Source: Dendrocalamus latiflorus | Taxonomy: Eukaryota > Streptophyta > Magnoliopsida > Poales > Poaceae | Direction: 5' to 3' | DNA length: 64,000 nt | Assembly (NCBI GenBank): GCA_017311315.1 | Contig: CM029650.1 | Coordinates: 15,973,118 to 16,037,117, forward strand | Part shown: one piece after another, positions 46,478 to 56,679 of the stretch | How the letters are laid out: every line of letters starts with the position of its first letter | How positions within the stretch are numbered: the stretch's first letter is position 1 | Notes under the pieces: model-generated | What the model saw: the letters and a program-made list of their open reading frames with translations, nothing else | What the model was told of the DNA's origin: nothing | Database searches by the model: none | Translations under genes and position numbers: made by a program

Positions 46478-46580
46478 CACTGTAGTAGTCGAAGAAACAC
46501 TGTAGCAATTGGAAAGCACTATAGCAGTCGAAGGCATACTGTAATAGTCGAAGGAGTACTATAGTACTCGAAGAAGCTCA
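46478..46580. repeat. ~19-bp degenerate tandem repeat
   Basis: About five units of the type CACTGTAG(T/C)AGTCGAAG(A/G)A. Followed to 46760 by scattered CGACCACGT/ACGATCACGTGG motifs without clear periodicity. Confidence 0.65.
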
Positions 46581-46856
46581 CGACCACGTGAGGGAAGTCG
46601 CATGCGTACTCGAAAAAACTTACGATCACGTGGAGCATACTTGAAACTGACGACCACAACAAATTGTGTTAACATGGTCGTAAGCTTCCGACTACAGTAA
46701 GTAGTGTTCGATCACGGCAGATCGTGTTCGACCACGTAAAAATCCAACAAGGTTTACAATGACTTAGTGTGATATTGTGAAAACCACTAATATATTCAGT
46801 ATGAGAATATTCAGAGCTGTTCAAACTTGCAGTATAGACAATTCAGCACATGTGGG

Positions 46857-47114
46857 CTAGACACAGAGGTACACGAAAGTTTCACTGTAAATTACGATTC
46901 TCGTCAATTTACCCCAGATGTCATACTGGCATAAGTAGATCAGAGAATTAAGTCGCAGAGTTGCATAGGGGGATGCGGCGGAGAGGGAGGCGTGGTGCTG
47001 TTGAAGAGACAGAAAGCGGCGGAGGGGAGGCGGAGGTCTACTAGCGTTTCCCACGTGCACCCCCATTGCCGCCGCCGCCCGTGGTCGCCAGGTGGGGAGG
47101 CGCCCCGTGGCCAT
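46857..47114 (-). other. Possible first exon of a host gene (low support)
   Basis: A minus-strand ATG at 47112-47114 opens a frame MATGRLPTWRPRAAAAMG followed by Pro/Arg/Ser-rich sequence. That composition is common in organelle-targeting N-termini. No domain is recognised and no clear splice donor was found. The copia LTR at 47121 lies 6 bp before the ATG and would have replaced its leader. It may equally be chance GC-rich sequence. Confidence 0.2.
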
Positions 47115-47120
47115 GTCGCT

Positions 47121-47293
47121 TGTTGCAAGAGGGAACAAGTGATTGAAATGAACTGATGATTACCTTCATTCTGTACATGTACATGAGTATATATAGATGA
47201 TGAGGGAGTGGCAAAGAAGGTGCCTTTACATGAATAGATGTCTTTACAGTAAAGATGCCTGTACATTGGTTACTTTATTTTCTGGTTGTAACA
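47121..47293 (-). repeat. 3' LTR of copia region 2
   Basis: 173 bp, TGTTGCAAGAGGG to GGTTGTAACA. Adjacent CTCCCCCTT (47294-47302) is the reverse complement of the polypurine tract AAGGGGGAG. Confidence 0.88.
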
Positions 47294-47628
47294 CTCCCCC
47301 TTAACCAATGTATCTTCATATGATCACCTTGATTCATCATCTTGGGAAAACTCCTCTAAAACCCTGTAGGGAAAAATATGAGGAGAACCTATAAAGTAGA
47401 TATGCCATGAAAAACTCCTTTAAAACCCAATAGGAAAATTTAAGGAGAAAATTTGATATGGCATATATATGATTATATCTCCTTAAAAACCCCTGTGGGG
47501 AAAATAGAGATATAATATATTTATGATTACGTTGTCATATTGCCTCATTAAAAACCTTAATGAGAAACCTTAGAGGAAAAACTCATAAAGGGAAAAGAGT
47601 ACAATATTTATATTGAACGGGTTAAATC

Positions 47629-48505
47629 TTAGGAGATTTCTCCCCCTGATATCTGCAAATCACGTAGTCTTCGCATACCAATTCCATAAACACATTTCTG
47701 GAATGTGGAAGTTGGTAATGACTTGGTGAATAAGTCTGTGAGATTATCACAAGACTTAGTTTGCAGAATATTTATTTCCCCCACTCTCTTGCAATTCATG
47801 TGGGTAAAATAATTTAGATACAATATATTTTGTGATATTGCTCTTTATGTAACCCGTTTGCATTTGGACAACGCAAGCAGCATTATCTTCGTAGATAATG
47901 GTAGGTGATGCGATAGCACCTATACCACATGTATGTGGTTAATCATTCTGCGAAGCCATACACATTCACGTGATACTTCATATAATGCAATTATTTTCAG
48001 AATGATTAGTGGATGTAGCCACTAGAGTCTGTTTCGAAGACTTCCAAGAGATGGTTGTTCCACCATGTAAAAATACAAAGCCTGTTTGAGATCTGGCATT
48101 ATAGGGATCTGATAAATAGCCAGTATCAGTATATCCTATTAAATCCATATTTTTATTCTTCTGGAAGAATAGACCGAGATCTTTAGTGCCATGAAGATAT
48201 CTAAGGATATGCTTCACTCCTACCCAATGTCTTTTGGTTGGAGCGGCGCTATGTCTAGCAAGTAGATTTACCGCAAATGCAATATCCGGCCGGGAGCAAT
48301 TTGCAAGGTACATAAGCGCTCCGATGGCACTGAGATATGGAACCTCGGGTCCCAATACCTCTTCATTGTCATCTCGGGGTCTAAATGGATCTTTGTCCCT
48401 GTCGAGAGATCGAACAACCATGGGGGTTTTCGATGGATATGCTTTGTCCATATTGAATTTCTCCAATATTTTTGGACATAGGCTAACTGATGCACTATGA
48501 TGCAT
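47629..48505 (-). pseudogene. Copia RNase H and RT C-terminus
   Basis: The frame 47978-48505 holds PYLSAIGALMYLANCSRPDI and HWVGVKHILRYLHGTKDLG, the RT thumb/connection motifs. It continues with GYTDTGYLSDPYNARSQTG, where RNase H normally has GY(S/A)DADW, then SWKSSKQTLVATSTNHSE. The end of pol is at 47629-47823 (LTDLFTKSLPTSTFQKC). A frameshift or stop near 47830-47975 separates them. RNase H degrades the RNA of the RNA/DNA hybrid; this copy is broken. Confidence 0.87.
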
Positions 48506-49704
48506 GTATGAAGGTGCTCAAGTTGTATACCTAAGCTAAATTTGGTTTTACCCAAATCCTTCATTTCAAATTCCGTCATAAGATGATTACGTGCTTCATC
48601 TATATCTTGTGTGTTACCAATGATATTAAGATCATCAACATACACAGATATAATGCAAAATCCTGTTGAGGATCTTTTAACGAACACGCATGGACAATCA
48701 TCATTGTTGGAGTATCCCTTTTTGGTTAGGAACTCACTTAGTCGGTCGTACCAAATTCTTCCCGGCTGTTTCAAGCCGTATAAAGACTTGTTTAATTTTA
48801 CACAATACATATTGCGATTTGCGTTCGGATTCGGAATTGAAATTCCATTGGGAACTTTCATGTATATGTCCGAATCAAGTGACCCATAAAGATATGCGGT
48901 CACTACATCCATCAACTGAAAAGATAGATGATTTTTAACTGCCAATGAGATTAAGTATCGGAATGTTATTCCACTCATTACTGGAGAATAAGTTTCATTG
49001 AAATCAATGTCGGGTCTCTGCGTGAACCCTTGTGCTACAAGCCTTGCTTTGTATCTCACCACCTCATTGTTTTCATTCCGTTTGCGGACGAAAACCCATT
49101 TGAAACCGACAGGGAATACATTGGGAGGTGTATGTATCACATTGGTGAATACATTTCTTTTCTTGAGCGAGGCTAACTCCTCTTGAATTGCATCCTTCCA
49201 TTGAGTCCAGTCCGAGCGCTGTTTGCACTCTGCCATGTTCTTGGGATCTAGATCATTTTGAAGGTTGTTTGCAATTGTTGTGGAGAAATAAATGTCGACA
49301 ATTGTAGTCTTACGATCGTATGATTCTCCAGAATCAGTATAGTTTGTGGAAATTTCTTGGACCCCTGATGACTCAATGTTATTTCCCAAAACATTTGAGT
49401 CGGGGTATTCCGATGTCCCAGGATCAGATATTGAGTGCACTGTTGATCTGGGTATAAGGATCCTTTGGTGTCTATCAACTTGAGGTTGATCTGCATTTAC
49501 ATTCTTTTGTTTCCTTTGTCGCTTGTTAGAAGCTGTATCCGCCGTTTGTACCGTACTTCTCCCCCTCTTATTTTGAACTGGGAGTTGAGTGGTATTTTGC
49601 GGTACCTCCACTCTTTCAGGTACATTTCTGGCAGGATTATAGGATTTTGTGACACCCTTATAATCAGTAAATGCATCTGGCAGGTTATTTGCAATGTTTT
49701 GCAA
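48268..49704 (-). pseudogene. Copia integrase-RT linker and reverse transcriptase
   Basis: This is one open frame of 478 residues on the minus strand, the longest coding remnant in the window. The first 150 residues are a variable linker. The RT starts with DWTQWKDAIQEEL, then FPVGFKWVFVRKRNENNEVV, KARLVAQGF, NETYSPV and LSFQLMDVVTAYLYG. The catalytic site ISVYVDDLNIIGN keeps YVDD. After EMKDLGKTKFSLGIQLEH the frame departs from the family near 48500 and continues out of frame. The RT core could be intact, but the protein cannot continue correctly into RNase H. Confidence 0.9.
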
Positions 49705-49886
49705 ATGAATGAGTTTCTGAACTTGAAGTTCAGTCTCTCTGGTACGTGGGTCTGAGGTAGGAATGCTTTGTACATTCCAATTAATTTCCTGGCATTCCGT
49801 TTGGTACTTGTTGTCTCCCCCTAATGCCGGGAAATGTTCCTCATTGAATATGCAATCAGCGTACCGGGCCGTAAACAGGTCCCCTG

Positions 49887-50310
49887 TTAGGGGCTCGAGG
49901 TATTTTTTATGATTGACGGAGATTTATACCCAACATAGATCCCAAGTTTCCTGTGAGGTCCCATTGAGGTACGCTGCGGTGGTGAGATTGGTACGTATGT
50001 AGCGCAACCGAACTTTCGCAGATGGGAAATATCTGATGGATTTCCACGTACTAATTGTAGCGGGGAAGTGCTATGATATGCAGTTGAACGCAATTGGATC
50101 AGCAGCGTGTAAAACTGCATGACCCCAACATGATGTTGGTAAGTTGCAATTCTGTAGTAATGGTCTTGCAATGAGCTTGATTCTCTTGATAAGAGATTCT
50201 GCTAAACCATTTTGTGTATGGACATATGGATCAGAGTGTTGAACTTGTATCCCAAGAGCCATACAATCGTCACTGAAGGCATGGTATGAAAATTCAGCAG
50301 CAATATCCAT
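49887..50310 (-). pseudogene. Copia integrase catalytic and C-terminal part
   Basis: Minus-strand pieces: MDIAAEFSYHAFSDD (catalytic Asp region) and HTQNGLAESLIKRIKLI (catalytic Glu region) at 50071-50310. Then comes ISHLRKFGCATYVPISPPQR and LGIYVGYKS at 49887-50171, in another frame. A TGA at 50311-50313 separates it from the upstream fusion frame; Asn is replaced by Ile after the catalytic Asp. Integrase is therefore non-functional. Confidence 0.86.
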
Positions 50311-51027
50311 TCAAATTGATTGAATTCGATATTCAGGGTAATGTGCTCGTAATTGGATAATTTGACCAATTAACTTAGCAAATGCATGGTTTCGTGTGGA
50401 TAAAAGACACGCGTGTGACCATCTAGTAGATGCGTCAATTAGAACCATGAAGTACCTGAACGGTCCACACAATGGTTGTATAGGACCACATATATCTCCT
50501 TGAATGCGTTCAAGGAATTTAAGTGGTGCAGCTCTGATTTTAAGATAAGAGGGTCTTAAAATCAATTTTCCGGTGGCACAGGAAGTGCACACAAAATCTG
50601 AGGATTCCGGAAATTTTATCTTGAGATATGTATGACCAATTGAATTGCTAATAATTTTCCTCATCATTCCAATGCCTGGGTGGCCAAGGCGATCATGCCA
50701 TGTTTGGAATGTGTTAATGTTTTGGAAAATTACTTTGTACGCAATATGTTGAACGGATTTGATGTATGTATATCTATTTTTGAGGGCTAACCATAGTGTA
50801 AGTGGATTTTCCTCATACAGATATTCCGACTTTAAATCTGGATATATGTGATTCCGTATTATGCTTAAAACGGAATATGTCACAATCTCCGGCGAAATTT
50901 GATCATTTGGAGTATCAAATATCACCCTTTGCAACCCACGTGTGGTGAGGTTGATTTTTAAGTCCATAGTCCATGTAGGGTAATTGGAACCATCGAGAGC
51001 GAGGGGCTCAAAATCTTTGGTAGCCAT
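50311..51027 (-). pseudogene. Second copia gag start fused in frame to integrase N-terminus
   Basis: The frame starts at an ATG (51025-51027) with MATKDFEPLALDGSNYPTW, the copia gag N-terminus, and runs to YEENPLTLWLALKNRY. It then switches without a frame break to TWHDRLGHPGIGMMRKII, the integrase zinc-binding region, and continues through CTSCATGKLILRPS and ERIQGDICGPIQP. The gag C-terminus and whole protease are deleted in frame. It ends at a single TGA where integrase would continue. The protein would be about 239 residues; function is doubtful. Confidence 0.88.
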
Positions 51028-51065
51028 TTAAAACCTACATGAAAAGTACACCATATATGATTAAT

Positions 51066-51620
51066 TTACATGAGGTAAATTAATGTGTATGGTAATGTTG
51101 TAAGAAAATGCAAAATATGTGGAAAACAATATGAGTATTGTAATCCAAATGAATATATACCTAAAATTAAATATAACATGAGGTTATATTTATAATACCG
51201 TTTAATCACAATATTGGTGGTGAACACCAATTTATTGTATGGCATAGCGCACATAAATTGGGATTTTATGGTATTTATTGTAGGTATGCATTCATAAATT
51301 TTGCGGAGGTGGTTCCACTCATTGACAGCCTCCGGTAGGATGACTGTTTTCTGCTGTTCATACCGTGTTTGAAGAGCAAGCCACAGAGCGCGTGGGTCTT
51401 CTTCCATCAGATACTCAGCCTTGAGATCAGGATGGATGTGGTTCCGCATAATAAATAAGGTATTGTACTTGAGAGTCTCAGCCAAAGGAGCTACACCCTC
51501 TTGGGGAGCTGCAATTGCCTGGTACATTCCGCGCAACGATAGACTCATTTTGAGATCCATCGCCCATGTAGGGAAGTTGTGGCCGTCAAGAGCGAGGGTC
51601 TCAAACTCTTTAGTAGCCAT
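51066..51620 (-). pseudogene. First copia gag, C-terminally truncated
   Basis: ATG at 51618-51620, MATKEFETLALDGHNFPTW, then MEEDPRALWLALQTRYEQ and LPEAVNEWNHLRKIYEC. This is the same domain as the gag start at 51027 but clearly a different sequence (Y/H, S/N and T/S changes throughout). The family similarity stops near 51290 and the rest of the frame is AT-rich. It presumably belongs to the element that supplied the right LTR. Confidence 0.87.
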
Positions 51621-51795
51621 TGTGCTTACATATGTAGGGCCACAGATTTGTTAAAATCGTTGGCAATGTTAAATAAGCAATGCGAAATGCAAGTAATCAA
51701 GGTAAACTTGAAATACATAAAGGGACATTCTCCTATTGTGGAACAACATAGTTAATCACCAATGGTATTAACATTATTTAATTCATTTTTCAACA

Positions 51796-52115
51796 TTGAG
51801 TGCGCACTTGGAGGATGATAATCCCACAGTAGTACTTTGATACTACCGTGTGTATGACCAATGTGAAAAAGAACCATGGTAATCACTTAGGTGTAGACCT
51901 TGTATAATTTATAATTAAATTGGGTACGCACGTTGAGGATGAAATCCCACAGTAGTACCATGGTACTACCTTGTGTATGGCCAATTTGAAAATAAATAAA
52001 GGTAGTCACCCAAAAGTGTAGACGAAAATGTTTCAAAACTTGATATTGGGTACGCACGTTGAGGAATAAATCCCGCAGTAGTACTATGGTACTACCTTGT
52101 GTATGGCCAATATCA
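51796..52115. repeat. Three ~125-bp tandem leader repeats with palindromes
   Basis: Units start at 51796, 51920 and 52046 with TTG(A/G)GT(G/A)CGCAC(T/G)T. Each carries CAGTAGTAC..., CTTGTGTATGGCCAAT and a central palindrome. Unit 2 has a perfect 18-bp palindrome at 51952-51969 (GTAGTACCATGGTACTAC), unit 3 one change (52078-52095), and unit 1 is degenerate. They lie in the leader of copia region 2, between gag and the 5' LTR. Confidence 0.9.
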
Positions 52116-53105
52116 AATTTAAGAAACTTTGTGTTATTCCAAAAAATGAGAGAAAATCAACCTAAAGCATTTGCATATAAAAAAATATTAAGTGCTTGTA
52201 TGGTAAGCTAGTAAACGTAATATTTAAATTGCATAAGATAGATTGCAATAATGGATGTATAATACATTGCATCAAGGGTCTATATAGCAAATATTTACAA
52301 TAGAAATTTATTTAACATAAAAGTGCTGCATATACATGAAAATAGAGGGGGGAAATTGTAAATTTCCGAAAACTTAGGCTGAGGCCCATTCGGCCTTGTG
52401 GCCCATGTGGGGAGGTGGGGACCTTTTGGGCCAAAAGCCCATTGGATGGCAGCCATATAAAAGGGAATGGGGTGGGGAGTTTAGGGTTTCCCCTAACCCA
52501 AAACCGCCAGCCGCCACAAGGGCGGCGCCGCCGCCGGCCGGTCGGCCGGGCGCCGCCTAGCCGCGCCTTCCCGCGTCGGCCGCCTTCCATCCTATAGTAT
52601 TAAATACTTTGAAGTGTTTGGATACACTAGATGTTGTAGTTTTAAAAACTTTAGTATTTCCAATACCATGGTTTTTTTGGAGTACTAAAAATCCAGTCCC
52701 TATCTTCTTCTTCTTTTTTTTTTTGCCTTAACCGAGAAAGCTTCGAAGTGTGCCTCTCTCAAGTCCCTATCTGTCCTCTCGTCCCCTCTCTTCTCAAACC
52801 ATAGATAAAGCTCCCTTCCGTCTGCAGCCATGGAGAAAAACACACAACCACGTAATGAAATCATCCACTCCGAAATTTCTTTGTCTTTCCTTTGATTATT
52901 GCACCGTGGCCCCAACGCTAAGGCATCCAGACATGTCGTCCAGCAATCTTGTGCCGCCATTGCCGTGTTGGTGGATGTCGTGCTTGGCGTTGAACATGGG
53001 CTTCCAAGTCTTTGCACATTCGATCGGAAAAGCTGGGCTTGAAGACAGAGCTAGTTTCGTGCTGATAACGTGTTGCTCGATTTGGAGAGAATCGTGCTGA
53101 TAACG
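52116..53105 (-). other. Rest of the copia region 2 leader
   Basis: Contains an AT-rich part, a GC-rich part (52440-52590) whose minus strand has AAACCCTAAACTCCCC as in copia element 1, and unassigned sequence (52600-53050). The primer-site/LTR start block CGTGCTGATAACGTGTTGC occurs twice, at 53058-53076 and 53093-53111. No conserved coding. Confidence 0.6.
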
Positions 53106-53281
53106 TGTTGCAAGAGTAATAAAACAAGTGTTGAGAGACAAGTATTCATTTATTCATCATGATTTTGAAGGTCTGTACAATCATTTATAGATGATGAGAG
53201 GGTGGCTTAAGAGGTGCCTATTTGGAGAAGACATCTCTACAAAGAGGCATCTGAACATTGGGCATTAACTGGTTTGTAACA
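53106..53281 (-). repeat. 5' LTR of copia region 2
   Basis: 176 bp, TGTTGCAAGAGTAAT to GGTTTGTAACA, preceded by the primer-site-like TCGTGCTGATAACG. Too different from 47121-47293 to be its simple partner. Confidence 0.82.
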
Positions 53282-55066
53282 AAAATTTTGGTTCCTGCCA
53301 GAGATAAGAAATTTGTGCAAGTAACCTCGCAAAAAAGAAAGACATTTACCCAACAAGCTACTTGTATATACATGAATAGGGTCTCCGCGCCTTCATAGCG
53401 ACCAAGTTTAGAAACGTATTTAACAATGCAGTCATAGATATCGCAATATCAACCACGCAAAATGTGATGATGTGGCGCCTATGCAGCACACTTTGGCAGC
53501 TGATTAAGCAAACATATATAGATCAGCATGAGTCAAAAGCCAACATAGAACAACATAGGTCAGCAAAAGAAGGCAAACCTTGAAGGCAAAGAACAACAAC
53601 GTTCTTTCTTCCTCCAATAGTGCAATGACGATAAATAATTTGTACCATTGGATTATATGGATTGAGGTGCACATGGAGAATGAATCAACGGTATTAATCA
53701 TTTTATGTCGTATATTCACCTATGCCCATCATTTGCTGAATTGCTGGCAAACACGCTTCAGACTGGACACTACAGAGTACCAAAGCATACAGTTGCAATT
53801 GTTTTGTTTCTCTAGAAATTAGAATGTAGATGATTACTAAAGGCACATATCTAACAAATATTAAACAATGATTATGGTCGATATAATGAACAAGGCACAG
53901 TGCAGATCAAAGGCACAGAGATTGTGGTTGATTCACATAGATATAATGAGTGCATGATACAACCGAATTTCAGATTATGCAAATACTTCAATATGCATGA
54001 GCAATATTTTACGGAGAAATAGGAGCCTCAGCTCAGACAGTCTTTTTTTCCTTTTGCAAAATAAGTACAACTATTTTATCCATCAACCAATCAAAATTTG
54101 CACTAGTAAAGATCCGAGCTAAAGGTTCTCCCCCAATTGATTAATATACATTGAGTCTCAGTTGGAATGGAGATAAACTATTTCCACGAGACAAATATTT
54201 ACACGAGATCCAGCATAGAAAGAAAATATCGTAAACAAAAAATGGTAACTCCGTACACAAGAGACTTGCACCATATGACAAAAATGGCAGCACTTTGCTT
54301 TGGTCAATTGAGAATGGCCACCTCAAGCTATGAAACTGGAGCTCGAGGCACCTTGGGCAATCAGTGTCCACCATCCGCTTCTCACAATAATGCGGAGAGC
54401 ATAGGCAATTAGGCATTAGCAAAAGAGTGAAACAGAGACAAATATTTGTCTACTGATCGTTTCCCTTCCACTTAATTGGCTCACCTTTGTCTACTTGACA
54501 ACAAGGGGGGCTGATCAAAAGAGATACCATTAATCGTAGATACGAGAGCCATAACACAACCATTTCATCAAGAGGGAAACAAAGCTCAAAGTAGATTCTC
54601 AATTATGATAGAAACAGCCCAGTTTGAGCGAAGCAAATTCATTTCAAGGACATACCAGAATACCATCACTTCAACTTCCTATAACTATGCGGCCTGTGCG
54701 CCTAAACAATATATGTGCATTTCCAAAGTGAACTGAGAAGCAAAAAAAAAAGTATTCCCCTATTATTGAATGCTAACTGCACCGCACAATACAAATTATC
54801 CAATTCTGATAGGGTCAACAGGGTACATGTAAAAAATCCTTTTCTAGGGGTGCAGAAGTACAAGCGCAACATCTAAGGCTCACAGTACAGTATACAATCT
54901 AAACAACTGCACAGGAAAGCACAAATGCACACAAAAATATACAGGGCGGGAGCACACAAATGCACACAAAAATACAAGGGCATGGCCAAAACTGATCTTG
55001 GCATGCACAGCGATACGAACACATCTTTCTTGCCTGCACCAGTCATGACTGTATCGTAACAACGAA
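53282..55066. other. Spacer, nothing recognised
   Basis: AT-rich sequence. Short frames at 53504-53822 and 54141-54422 show no domain, and no repeat or element end was identified. A near-duplicate ACAAATGCACACAAAAATA occurs near 54921 and 54957. Confidence 0.35.
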
Positions 55067-56679
55067 CACTACTACAGAAAGCCTAATACTAGACGCAAAA
55101 TCCCAGACGGTTTGACAAAATCGTCTGTGGCCGACACTAACACAGATGGTTTTAATTTGGACACCGTCTGTGTTGATGGCGTCGGCGAAAACGAGTATCA
55201 CAGACGGTTCTTACCGATGAACCGTCTGTGATATTTTAGTATCACAGACGGTTTTTATTAAAATTTGGAATTATCACAGACGGTTTTTTTTATTAAAAAC
55301 CGTCTGTGATAATGGCGCTAGACATTTATTGTGCCGCTCAGAACCGCATCTGTCTTCATTTCGATCCAGATCTAACCGGTGCTGCACTCTTTCGCTCAAG
55401 AGGCAAGCTAGGCGATTTCAATCCAATTAATTTGGTGGGAGGAGGCAGAGATTGAACTTTGAAGATTCATACATTCCTGGTTGCTCTAGATATGGTTAGT
55501 AATGAAATTTATTTTTCTTTGCATTACAATTTAGATCTAAGTTTTGGTGAGTAGTATTGAAGATGGTTTGCATCTACTTGACCATACATAATTAGTTCCC
55601 GTCATGTGGGAGGCCAAATTTGTCAAAATTATTGGTTATATACCTTCAGCGATCGCTGGGAAATAGCTGTTATGTTTATAATATGAATTAAGCTAGCAAA
55701 GCCTCAATGCATGTGGTATATATGTAGTAATAATTAATTAATTTAATTTTTAATACTAAGTTGTTATATATATACATAACGTAGGACCGAAGCTGGATAG
55801 ATGCCGCGAACCGTGTGAGTGAAGAGTACATTAATGGCGTGTCTACTTTTACAAGAGCTGCCGAGGAGGATATGTTGAATAAGGGGGTGGAATATATGTA
55901 CTGTCCATGCACTGACTGCGAGAATTTAAAGATGTTTAAGAACCGAGGGCAAATTGAAGCGCACTTGATTCGGAGGGGGTTTCAAAAAGGGTTATACGTG
56001 TTGGACCAGTCATGACGAAGTCAACGATCATATGCCGCCGGATGACATCGCCGGTGAAGTGAATGACATGCCGCCGGATGATGTCGATTGTTGTTCGGAT
56101 TCGGATAGGTTGCACGATGACAATCTGGATCAGATGCTTCGCGATGTAGAAGAGAACTATGATGAGCGATAGTATGTTAAATTCCGGGGTTTGATGGAGG
56201 ACTCGGAGAAACCTTTGTTCACGTGCTGCAGGTCAAAATACACGGGGTTGTCGGCCGTGCTTGAACTGTTGAAATTGAAGGCAAGCAACGGTTGATCCGA
56301 CAAAAGTTTCACGGTGCTGCTAGGTCTTTTAGCGAACATGCTTCCGGAGGGAAATGAGTTGCCTAAAACCACGTATAAAGCCAAGAAGGTTTTTTGTCCA
56401 TTGGGAATGGAAGTAGAAAGAATACATGCATGTCCGAACGACCGTATCCTCTACCGTAAAGAGTATGCAAACATGCATGTATGTTCGGTATGCAACGCAT
56501 CCCGATACAAACATAACAATCAATCAGATGACGGCGAGGGAACAAAGGTGAAGAAAGGACCTCCTGCTAAGGTGGTATGGTATTTTCCTATAATTCCCCG
56601 TTTGAAAAGGTTTTTTGCAAATCCAAAGGAAGCAAAACTGCTGCGTTGGCACTCGGAGGAGCGCAAGAAGGATGGAATT
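55067..56679 (+). mobile_element. CACTA (En/Spm) element, 5' portion
   Basis: The end CACTACTACAGAAAG (55067) is a CACTA-type terminus. Downstream, ATCACAGACGGTT and its complement AACCGTCTGTGAT alternate at 55110-55320, forming the subterminal repeats bound by the transposase-associated protein. The transposase gene follows. The other end is not present: the sequence changes to copia pol at about 56680. Flank GAA before the terminus may be one target duplication, but its partner is lost. Confidence 0.9.
55492..56679 (+). pseudogene. CACTA transposase (TNP2 type), N-terminal part
   Basis: TNP2-type proteins catalyse CACTA transposition. A first exon ending in ATG (55492-55494) is followed by GTTAGT. 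After a 290-bp intron (55495-55784, ending in TAG) the protein reads DRSWIDAANRVSEEYINGV, giving the family's MDRSW start. The transposase-associated domain has YMYCPCTDCENL and HLIRRGFQKG. One extra T near 55993 shifts the frame; it resumes as CWTSHDEVNDHMPPDD. Stops replace Gln (TAG near 56170) and Trp (TGA near 56293). The TNP2 domain starts with LLANMLPEGNELPKTTYKAK and CSVCNASRYKHN and breaks off after LRWHSEERKKDG. Confidence 0.88.

Larger units (their letters stand above)
47121..53281 (-). mobile_element. Ty1/copia region 2, minus strand, probably chimeric
   Basis: A left LTR (47121-47293) and right LTR (53106-53281) share only ends and short blocks (TGTTGCAAGAG, TAGATGATGAG, TTGTAACA) and are far more diverged than a single insertion would allow. 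The flanks TCGCT and AAAAT do not match. Between them, on the minus strand, are a leader with tandem palindromic repeats, a truncated gag, a second gag start fused to integrase, integrase, RT with YVDD, and RNase H. This is best read as two related copia elements joined by recombination or deletion. Confidence 0.85.

Noticed and set aside
52440..52600. TATAAAAG near 52456 followed by GC-rich sequence as a host promoter
   Set aside because: Lies in the copia region 2 leader on the opposite strand and has no gene downstream; similar GC-rich sequence is in the copia element 1 leader.
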